Source of the DNA: Marinospirillum sp. | Lineage (GTDB): Bacteria; Pseudomonadota; Gammaproteobacteria; Pseudomonadales; Halomonadaceae | Assembly: GCA_007119985.1 (NCBI GenBank) | Contig: SKOQ01000129.1 | Coordinates: forward strand, 1-12,602 | Direction of reading: 5' to 3' | DNA: 12,602 bases | In this document: piece after piece, positions 1-4,926 of the stretch | Position numbering within the stretch: position 1 is the stretch's first letter | Layout: each line of letters opens with the position of its first letter | Made by a program: the position numbers and the translations under genes | The notes under the pieces: model-generated | What the model was told of the DNA's origin: nothing | The model's database searches: none | The model's input: the letters and a program-made list of their open reading frames with translations, nothing else

Positions 1-1
1 C

Positions 2-703
2 CCCTTTGGTGCTGAAGCGCTGCTACGTTGGCAGCATCCTCAGCAGGGATTGATTTCACCGGCTGATTTTATCCCTCTGGCCGAAGAAAGTGGGCTGATT
101 ATCCCGATTGGTTATCAGGTTTTGCGTACCGCCTGCGAGCAGCTCGTTAAGTGGCAAGCCCATCCCGCCACCGATCATCTCACGCTGGCGGTGAATGTCA
201 GCGCCAAGCAGTTCTCCCAGGCTGATTTTGTGGCGCAGGTATTGGATATTCTCCAGCAGACACAAGCGCCGAGGCACTTGCTGAAACTTGAGCTGACAGA
301 AAGCATGGTGCTGACCCAGGTCGAAGAAACCATCGAGAAGATGCATCAAATTAAAGCCCTTGGGCTGGCCTTCTCGATGGATGATTTTGGGACGGGTTAT
401 TCCTCGTTGCAGTATTTAAAGCGCCTGCCCCTGGATCAGCTTAAGATCGATCAATCCTTTGTGCGTGATCTACAGCATGAGGATGATGCCACCATCGTGC
501 GTACGATTATTGCGATGGGTAAGGCGCTGAATTTGCAGGTAATCGCGGAAGGTGTGGAAACCCGTGAACAGCAGGATTTTCTGGCGCGCTATGCCTGCGA
601 TGCCTTTCAAGGTTATCTCTTTTGTCGTCCTGAACTGGCCAGCGAGATCACGCTGCGCTTAGAAAACTATGCGCGGCCTCATGTGCCGGCCAGCGTAGAT
701 TAG
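2..703 (+). CDS. EAL-domain c-di-GMP phosphodiesterase, C-terminal part (5' end outside window)
   Basis: The reading frame is open from the left edge, so only the last 233 residues are seen and the true start lies upstream. A TTG at position 50 is not a credible start because the EAL motif itself lies before it. This is the EAL domain that hydrolyses cyclic di-GMP to pGpG at the cytoplasmic side of the cell. Counting from the first visible residue, the catalytic set looks complete: EAL in GAEALLRW (5-7), the Asn of AVNVS (about 65), ELTES (about 97-101), DDFGTGYSS with the Asp pair at about 127-128, Lys in LKID (about 148), Glu of EGVET (about 186) and Gln of FQGYLF (about 203). The protein ends soon after the domain, so EAL is the C-terminal module. 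Sensor or GGDEF domains may lie in the missing part. An active enzyme is likely, but its input signal cannot be told from here. Confidence 0.93.
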   Translation, partial: PFGAEALLRWQHPQQGLISPADFIPLAEESGLIIPIGYQVLRTACEQLVKWQAHPATDHLTLAVNVSAKQFSQADFVAQVLDILQQTQAPRHLLKLELTESMVLTQVEETIEKMHQIKALGLAFSMDDFGTGYSSLQYLKRLPLDQLKIDQSFVRDLQHEDDATIVRTIIAMGKALNLQVIAEGVETREQQDFLARYACDAFQGYLFCRPELASEITLRLENYARPHVPASVD

Positions 704-756
704 CCTCTTCCCCTTCTCTTTTTTGAGATGAATTATTTTCTCTTTTGTCTCGCTTT

Positions 757-778
757 AAAATGAGTTTCTTTCATTTTT
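757..778 (+). terminator. Weak AT-rich hairpin after the EAL gene
   Basis: AAAATGA (757-763) can pair with TCATTTT (771-777) around a 7-base loop, and the 3' arm runs into a short T stretch. The stem has little GC, so it would be a poor terminator. No better one stands between the EAL stop at 703 and the hairpins at 851-935. Confidence 0.2.
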
Positions 779-850
779 GAATGCTTAAGCAGGTGAAGTG
801 CCCCTGTTCAGTGCATTGTAGACACTCTATTCACCCAAGGATGTTGTCAG

Positions 851-890
851 ACTCGGCTACTTTTGTCCTCATAGTGGGATGAGGCCGAGT
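851..890 (+). ncRNA. Nested hairpin, possible small RNA body or long 3' UTR structure
   Basis: ACTCGGC (851-857) pairs with GCCGAGT (884-890). An inner stem CTCAT (868-872) with ATGAG (879-883) encloses the loop AGTGGG. A ten-base one-sided bulge separates the two stems. A perfect terminator-like hairpin with a T-run ends 45 bases downstream (909-935). The pair could be the end of a small RNA beginning near 835-840; a weak promoter-like TGTTCA (805-810), 17-base spacer and TATTCA (828-833) precedes it. It could equally be the end of the EAL transcript. GGA triplets occur at 839-841 and in the hairpin loop region (877-879). The structure is seen in the sequence; the small-RNA reading is inference. 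Confidence 0.3.
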
Positions 891-908
891 GGGGCCAGGT
901 CTGCCGTC

Positions 909-935
909 ACCACATTGTCGACAATGTGGTTTTTT
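909..935 (+). terminator. Rho-independent terminator, perfect palindrome plus T-run
   Basis: A perfect 22-base palindrome (909-930) folds as a 9-bp stem, ACCACATTG with CAATGTGGT, closed by the tetraloop TCGA. It runs directly into six T residues (930-935). This is a typical intrinsic terminator on the plus strand. It ends either the EAL transcript or a small RNA, and separates them from the aceA leader. The perfect dyad could also bind a protein, but the T-run favours termination. Confidence 0.7.
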
Positions 936-1022
936 GCCCTAGAGCTGAGCCTGTTTTTAGTCGATTTTTAGGAAGCAAAACTACAGTATTTCCGCGCTGC
1001 AGCAATCAAATCTCGTGCTGAG

Positions 1023-1037
1023 GGTAGTCAGACTACA
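1023..1037 (+). promoter_or_regulatory. Candidate HexR/RccR-like operator 1 upstream of aceA
   Basis: GGTAGTCAGACTACA is a 15-bp palindrome whose arms GTAGT and ACTAC match exactly around a 3-base centre (CAG). From memory, HexR of gammaproteobacteria binds TGTAAT-N3-ATTACA, and RccR of Pseudomonas binds a related TGTAGT/ACTACA dyad near aceA. This site fits that shape and differs from TGTART-N3-AYTACA only at base 1. It lies just upstream of the candidate -35 at 1047. Assignment to the RpiR family is inference. Confidence 0.45.
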
Positions 1038-1046
1038 TAAAGCCAC

Positions 1047-1063
1047 TTGTAGTTTCTTTACAA
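1047..1063 (+). promoter_or_regulatory. Candidate HexR/RccR-like operator 2 overlapping the aceA promoter
   Basis: TTGTAGTTTCTTTACAA has perfect TTGTA/TACAA arms around 7 bases. Its 15-bp core at 1048-1062 is TGTA-N7-TACA, the spacing of the HexR consensus as I recall it. It starts 25 bp after the first site's core and overlaps the candidate -35. A further TTGTA half-site at 1068-1072 forms another dyad (TACAA-N4-TTGTA, 1059-1072). An RpiR-type sensor of KDPG would make sense for a glyoxylate-shunt gene. Confidence 0.45.
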
Positions 1064-1076
1064 CGACTTGTATAGC
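1047..1076 (+). promoter_or_regulatory. Candidate aceA promoter
   Basis: TTGTAG (1047-1052), an 18-base spacer and TATAGC (1071-1076) form a plausible sigma-70 promoter. Transcription would begin near 1083, giving a leader of about 240 bases. Its -35 lies within the second palindrome described for this region, so regulation by occlusion or contact is plausible. No mapped start is available. Confidence 0.35.
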
Positions 1077-1082
1077 CCAAAG

Positions 1083-1313
1083 TCGCGTTTGCAAAGGGCT
1101 GGCGGCTTGGTGCATAGTGAGTCCACAGCGAACAACAAACGCCCGTTTAAAGCGCTAGATTGCAGTCCATCGAGTCAACAAAAGTGGAGTTTAATCTAGG
1201 TCGCAGCAGTAAAAGTCCCGCCAAGGTGCAGACTAAGGCAGGCAGAAAAGAGACCTGAGATGCTCATCGCAATATGGGGATTGAAGGTACAACCCTAACA
1301 GGCACACTCTGTA
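1083..1313 (+). promoter_or_regulatory. Long 5' leader of aceA, no gene seen
   Basis: No protein gene or known riboswitch is recognised in this stretch. It contains AACAACAA (1131-1138), which fits the A-rich AANAANAA pattern bound by Hfq/Crc in pseudomonads. It also contains an inverted repeat CTAGATT (1155-1161) / AATCTAG (1193-1199) that would close a 31-base loop. The extent assumes the candidate promoter at 1047-1076. Hfq/Crc control would suit a gene for growth on acetate or fatty acids, but the motif is far from the start codon, which is not the usual place. Confidence 0.3.
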
Positions 1314-1320
1314 GAGGAAA
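1314..1320 (+). promoter_or_regulatory. Ribosome binding site fixing the aceA start
   Basis: GAGGAAA lies 4 bases before the ATG at 1325, with GAGG itself 7 bases away. This supports 1325 over the in-frame ATG at 1274, which has no such site and would add 17 residues with no family resemblance. Confidence 0.75.
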
Positions 1321-1324
1321 AAGC

Positions 1325-2920
1325 ATGTCAACTTATCAACAAGATATCGATGCAGTCGCACAACTGAAACAAGCTAACGGCTCAGCTTGGGATGCGATTA
1401 ATCCTGAATATGTCGCGCGTATGCGTGCTCAGAATAAATTCAAGACCGGCCTAGACATTGCCAAGTACACTGCAGGCATCATGCGTCGTGACATGGCTGA
1501 GTTCGACAAGGATAAAACCAAGTACACCCAATCTCTGGGTTGCTGGCATGGTTTTGTCGGTCAGCAAAAACTGATTTCGATTAAAAAGCATTTTGGTACC
1601 ACTGAGCGTAAGTATCTCTACCTGTCTGGTTGGATGGTTGCCGCACTGCGTTCTGAGTTCGGTCCCCTGCCTGATCAATCGATGCACGAAAAAACGGTTG
1701 TTGCTGATCTGGTTGAAGAGCTTTACAAGTTCCTGCGTCAAGCGGATGCACGTGAGCTGGGCGGCTTGTTCCGCGAGCTGGATAAAGCCCGTGAAGCTGG
1801 CGACAAAGCCAAAGAAGCTGAAGTGCAAAAGCAAATCGATAACCACCAAACGCACGTAGTGCCGATCATTGCCGACATCGATGCTGGTTTTGGTAACGCC
1901 GAAGCCACCTACCTGCTGGCCAAGAAAATGATCGAAGCCGGTGCTTGCTGCCTGCAGATCGAAAACCAAGTGGCTGACGAGAAGCAGTGTGGCCACCAGG
2001 ACGGTAAAGTGACCGTTCCTCATGCCGACTTCCACGCTAAGCTGCGCGCTCTGCGTTACGCTTTCTTGGAGCTGGGTGTCGATGATGGTGTGATCGTGGC
2101 TCGTACCGACTCTGAAGGCGCAGGTCTGACCAAAGAAATCGCTGTTGTGCGTGAGCCAGGCGATCAAGGCGACATCTACAATTCCTACTTGGATGTTGAA
2201 GTTGTGGCTCCTGAAGACACCAATCCAGGTGATGTTCTGATTAGCCGTGATGGTAAGCTGGTGCGTCCTAAGCGTCTGGCTTCTGGTCTGTATCAGTTCC
2301 GCGAAGGCACAGGTCACGAGCGTTGCGTTTTTGACTGTGTTGAAGCCATCAATGCCGGTGCTGACCTGCTGTGGATCGAAACCGCAGTGCCGACTGTTCA
2401 CGAAATCCGCGACATGATGAACGAAGTGCGTAAAGTCCACCCAGATGCCAAGCTGGTGTACAACAACTCACCTTCTTTCAACTGGACGCTGAACTTCCGT
2501 CAGCAAGTGTTTGACACTTGGGTTGAGCAGGGTAAAGACGTGTCTGCCTATGACCGCGCTGACCTGATGAATGCCAAGTATGACGATTCTGAGCTGTCTG
2601 CCGAAGCCGATGCGCGTGTGCGTACCTTCCAAGCGGATTGTTCACGTGAAGCCAACGTGTTCCATCACCTGATCACGCTGCCGACTTACCACACCACCGC
2701 CCTGTCTGTTGACAACCTGGCGAAAGAGTACTTCGGTGAAGCCGGTATGCTGGGTTATGTTGAAGGCGTACAGCGTAAAGAAATCCGTCAGGGTATCGCT
2801 TGTGTGAAACACCAGAATATGTCTGGTTCCGACATTGGTGATGACCACAAGGAATACTACGCTGGTGAAGCGGCGCTGAAAGCTGGTGGTGCGAAAAACA
2901 CTTCCAACCAGTTCGGCTAA
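1325..2920 (+). CDS. aceA: Isocitrate lyase (long Pseudomonas-type)
   Basis: This enzyme cleaves isocitrate to glyoxylate and succinate, the first step of the glyoxylate shunt, in the cytoplasm. The shunt allows net carbon gain from acetate and fatty acids. From the ATG at 1325 the protein has 531 residues and begins MSTYQQDIDAV, matching the Pseudomonas-type enzyme in length and along its sequence; the E. coli enzyme is shorter. Visible signatures include SLGCWHGF near the N-terminus, the Mg-binding-type ADIDAGFGNAEATYLL stretch, the catalytic loop KQCGH with Cys at residue 222, VARTDSEGAGL, and NNSPSFNWT in the C-terminal half. The frame is intact with no missing key residue. It stands alone, without aceB or aceK, with its own upstream regulatory region and terminator, so it is probably monocistronic. 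Operator-like dyads upstream suggest control by carbon metabolites. Confidence 0.97.
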   Translation: MSTYQQDIDAVAQLKQANGSAWDAINPEYVARMRAQNKFKTGLDIAKYTAGIMRRDMAEFDKDKTKYTQSLGCWHGFVGQQKLISIKKHFGTTERKYLYLSGWMVAALRSEFGPLPDQSMHEKTVVADLVEELYKFLRQADARELGGLFRELDKAREAGDKAKEAEVQKQIDNHQTHVVPIIADIDAGFGNAEATYLLAKKMIEAGACCLQIENQVADEKQCGHQDGKVTVPHADFHAKLRALRYAFLELGVDDGVIVARTDSEGAGLTKEIAVVREPGDQGDIYNSYLDVEVVAPEDTNPGDVLISRDGKLVRPKRLASGLYQFREGTGHERCVFDCVEAINAGADLLWIETAVPTVHEIRDMMNEVRKVHPDAKLVYNNSPSFNWTLNFRQQVFDTWVEQGKDVSAYDRADLMNAKYDDSELSAEADARVRTFQADCSREANVFHHLITLPTYHTTALSVDNLAKEYFGEAGMLGYVEGVQRKEIRQGIACVKHQNMSGSDIGDDHKEYYAGEAALKAGGAKNTSNQFG

Positions 2921-2937
2921 GCTCAGCTGACAAAGGA

Positions 2938-2973
2938 AGCAGTTTGATTCGCCTGTTGGTCAATTAAACTGCT
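2938..2973 (+). repeat. Long hairpin directly after aceA
   Basis: A 12-bp stem with one G-U pair (AGCAGTTTGATT at 2938-2949 with AATTAAACTGCT at 2962-2973) encloses a 12-base loop, starting 17 bases after the aceA stop. No T-run follows, so by itself it is not a terminator. It sits just before the true terminator and may protect the mRNA 3' end. Confidence 0.5.
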
Positions 2974-2980
2974 CCTGATC

Positions 2981-3014
2981 AAAAGGCGACCCTTGCAGAA
3001 GGTGTCGCCTTTTT
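2981..3014 (+). terminator. Rho-independent terminator of aceA
   Basis: AAAAGGCGAC (2981-2990) pairs with GTCGCCTTTT (3004-3013) around a 13-base loop. The 3' arm continues into T residues (3010-3014). The A-tract before and T-tract after make it partly symmetrical, but only the plus-strand gene needs it here. Confidence 0.85.
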
Positions 3015-3084
3015 GCGTTAGAATCCATGGCCCTAGAATGCGTAACCCGTGTTGAATCCACCTCGATAAAAAGTGATCAAAACG

Positions 3085-3648
3085 ATGATTGAGACGCCTG
3101 TTTTTCTACAAGATGCACAAGATATTCTGACTGAGCAAGGCTTCACCGCGAGCCAAGTTTGGTATCACGGGACTTCTTCTGCTTTGGTCCCTGCGATTCT
3201 AGAGCAGGGTCTGAAGCGTTCGGGAGATCAAGCCTTGGCCGAGAAAGAGCAGAAAACCTTGGCCACAATAGGGGATCAGTACCAGCCAGCTGTCGAGCCG
3301 GTATTTCTGACCCCCAGCCAAGAGCTGGCCTACTACTGGGCCTGCCAGACAGTGCGGCGGCGTGGAGTGCGCTTTGCCGGTGAAGAAACGCCGGTGGTCC
3401 TCGCGCTCACGCTGCCCGCCGATGTGGCGCAGCAGGTCAGGCCAGATGTTGGCGCGGCCAGTCTATTGTTATTAGACGAAGGCGAGGCTTATCTGGCTTA
3501 TCTGGCATCGATCTATCAGCGTTTAGGATTGAATCCGCCAGAAATAGATCTTGCCAAGGCCGCTCGCGAGGATTACTTGCAGCAGCTGGGTATGGCGTAT
3601 ATTGATGCGGATCTGCCCGCCAGCTGTGTGAGCCTCTGCCAGCCTTAG
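3085..3648 (+). CDS. Uncharacterised protein with ADP-ribosyltransferase-like motifs
   Basis: This is a small soluble protein of 187 residues from the ATG at 3085. A GTG at 3073 would add four residues. Neither start has a good Shine-Dalgarno, so the start is uncertain. No signal peptide or membrane segment is seen. Residues 26-43 read WYHGTSS then ILEQGL, and residues 72-86 read PVFLTPSQELAYYWA, followed by the hydrophobic strand PVVLALTLP (103-111). The order YHGT, short helix to a Gly-Leu, F/L-strand, then A-YY-A helix is typical of the NAD-binding core of ART-fold proteins (PARP, Tpt1/KptA and many toxins), with His28 and Tyr83 or Tyr84 as candidates for the first two of an H-Y-E triad. 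A glutamate in DEGEAYLAYL (roughly 134-143) could be the third. The gene stands between two terminated units with similar base composition and no obvious partner gene. Fold assignment is inference; target and activity are unknown. Confidence 0.75.
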   Translation: MIETPVFLQDAQDILTEQGFTASQVWYHGTSSALVPAILEQGLKRSGDQALAEKEQKTLATIGDQYQPAVEPVFLTPSQELAYYWACQTVRRRGVRFAGEETPVVLALTLPADVAQQVRPDVGAASLLLLDEGEAYLAYLASIYQRLGLNPPEIDLAKAAREDYLQQLGMAYIDADLPASCVSLCQP

Positions 3649-3706
3649 CGTTCTACCGCTTGCCTAGTGAACTGTCTTCTTCTCTGTGCCGGATAGATGA
3701 GATTTC

Positions 3707-3735
3707 TTGACTGTTTAGACTCATCAGTCTAAGCT
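3707..3735 (+). promoter_or_regulatory. Candidate promoter of the RND efflux operon
   Basis: TTGACT (3707-3712), a 17-base spacer and TAAGCT (3730-3735) form a good -35 and a fair -10. Transcription would start near 3742, giving a leader of about 45 bases before the adaptor start. A strong inverted repeat fills the spacer and reaches into the -10. Confidence 0.45.
3715..3732 (+). promoter_or_regulatory. Inverted-repeat operator candidate in the RND promoter
   Basis: TTAGACT (3715-3721), CATC, AGTCTAA (3726-3732) is a perfect 7-bp dyad with a 4-bp centre. It lies exactly between the candidate -35 and -10 and overlaps the -10. A repressor of TetR or MarR type commonly sits this way before efflux operons. 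No regulator gene is next to the operon, so the protein would be encoded elsewhere. Confidence 0.5.
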
Positions 3736-3773
3736 GCTGAGCTGATTTAATCGTCTTGCCTCTCTATCTTGCC

Positions 3774-3780
3774 GGAGAAG
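3774..3780 (+). promoter_or_regulatory. Ribosome binding site deciding the adaptor start
   Basis: GGAGAAG, with GGAG (3774-3777) 8 bases before the ATG at 3786 and 11 before the one at 3789, favours 3786. It rules out the upstream TTG at 3756, which would place charged residues before the lipoprotein signal. Confidence 0.6.
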
Positions 3781-3785
3781 AATTC

Positions 3786-4922
3786 ATGATGTCTGTGCAC
3801 CGCTTATCCTTAGGGGGCCGCCTTGCGCTTTTGGCCTTGGTGATCCCTTTTTTAACTGCCTGTGGTGATGAAAAACCAGCGGCAGGTTTTCAGTTTCCTC
3901 CTTCTGCCGTGACTGTGGAACGTGTGACGCCCACCAGTGTGGATGTCAAGGTGGAATATGCAGGGCGAGTGCGCGGTTCTCGTGAAGTGGAAGTCCGTGC
4001 GCGTGCTGGTGGCATCCTTGAAGAGCGTCTCTATGTTGAAGGTCAGATGGTGGAAGAGGGCGAGGCTCTGTTCCGTATCGATTCTGAGCCTTATGAAATT
4101 GCGCTGCGTCGCCAGCAGGCCGAACTCAGTAACGCGCAGGCCAATCTGGAAAGTGCCAACCGTGAATGGCGGCGTATTTCTGATTTGTTCGCTCGTAACG
4201 CAGTCAGTGAGCGCGAGCGGGATCAAGCCCAAACCGCGCGTGAGCTGGCTCAGGCTCAGGTCACGGTCGCTCAGGCTGCGGTGGCCGATGCCCAGTTGAA
4301 TCTGCGTTATACCCATGTTGTTGCTCCTATTTCTGGCGTGACCGGTATGGAGAGTGTGCCTGAAGGCAGCTTGATTCAGCAGGGAGCCCTGTTGACCACC
4401 ATCACCCAGAACCATCCTGCGCATGTCCACTTTGCCCTGCCAGAAACAGACGCTGCTGCACGCCAACTGGCGCGTTCGGCGATGACAGGTGAAGAGCGCA
4501 ACCATAGCTATCATGCGCGTTTGATGCTGCCTGGTGGTCAGGTCTATGAGCAAAGTGGTGCGGTGGATTTCACCAATAGCAGCATTGATCCGCGCACGGG
4601 TACGGTGACGGCGCGGGCGGTCTTCCCGAATGCGGATCATCAACTGGTCCCTGGCCAGTTTGTGCGTATTCAGCTGGTCTTACAGCGTTTAGAGAACGTG
4701 TTCTTGATTTCACCTGCTGCTGTGTCTGATACCCGCTCGGGCTCGCAGGTTTTTGTCATTGATGACGAGCAGCTGGCCCAAGTTCGTAGCGTCGAGCTTG
4801 GCCCTGTTGTCGATGGACGTCAGGTGATTCTGAGCGGATTGCAGGCGGGAGATCGTCTGGTTGTCAACGGACAGGTGGCCCTGCGCCCTGGCGCTCCTGT
4901 TGCCGTACAAAACGGAGAATAG
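3786..4922 (+). CDS. RND efflux periplasmic adaptor lipoprotein (AcrA/MexE family)
   Basis: This is a membrane fusion protein of 378 residues that links an inner-membrane RND pump to an outer-membrane TolC-like channel. The N-terminus has a lipoprotein signal: Arg residues, a hydrophobic stretch, then the lipobox LTAC with Cys26 as the lipidated residue, followed by GDEK. The usual domains follow in order: first lipoyl half (about 60-100, ending FRIDSEPYE), an alpha-helical coiled-coil hairpin rich in Ala, Gln, Glu and Arg (about 105-175), second lipoyl half (VVAPISGVTG, about 178-187), a beta-barrel (about 200-290, with SSIDPRTGTVTARAVFPN), and the membrane-proximal domain to the C-terminus. 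Length fits the family. It ends 4 bases before the permease start, so the two are clearly co-transcribed. Its closest named relatives by eye are MexE/AcrA types. Substrates are not predictable from the sequence. Confidence 0.93.
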   Translation: MMSVHRLSLGGRLALLALVIPFLTACGDEKPAAGFQFPPSAVTVERVTPTSVDVKVEYAGRVRGSREVEVRARAGGILEERLYVEGQMVEEGEALFRIDSEPYEIALRRQQAELSNAQANLESANREWRRISDLFARNAVSERERDQAQTARELAQAQVTVAQAAVADAQLNLRYTHVVAPISGVTGMESVPEGSLIQQGALLTTITQNHPAHVHFALPETDAAARQLARSAMTGEERNHSYHARLMLPGGQVYEQSGAVDFTNSSIDPRTGTVTARAVFPNADHQLVPGQFVRIQLVLQRLENVFLISPAAVSDTRSGSQVFVIDDEQLAQVRSVELGPVVDGRQVILSGLQAGDRLVVNGQVALRPGAPVAVQNGE

Positions 4923-4926
4923 CGGC

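Noticed and set aside
781..882. A 33-codon open frame starting ATG at 781
   Set aside because: No ribosome binding site, poor composition, and it runs into the hairpin at 851-890; more likely non-coding.
1255..1275. CTGAGATG resembling the CUGAGA box of a TPP riboswitch
   Set aside because: The rest of the thi-box structure is missing and aceA is not a thiamine gene.
1274..1324. In-frame upstream ATG extending aceA by 17 residues
   Set aside because: No ribosome binding site, and the extra residues resemble no isocitrate lyase; the ATG at 1325 has GAGGAAA just before it.
1451..2440. Long open frame of 329 codons antisense to aceA
   Set aside because: Shadow of the aceA codon pattern; low-complexity composition, no start signal, and aceA itself is certain.
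3019..3039. Two TAGAAT hexamers (3019 and 3034) as promoters for the ART-like gene
   Set aside because: Neither has a believable -35 at 16-18 bases; the spacer from TTGCAG to the first is about 20 bases. Left unassigned.
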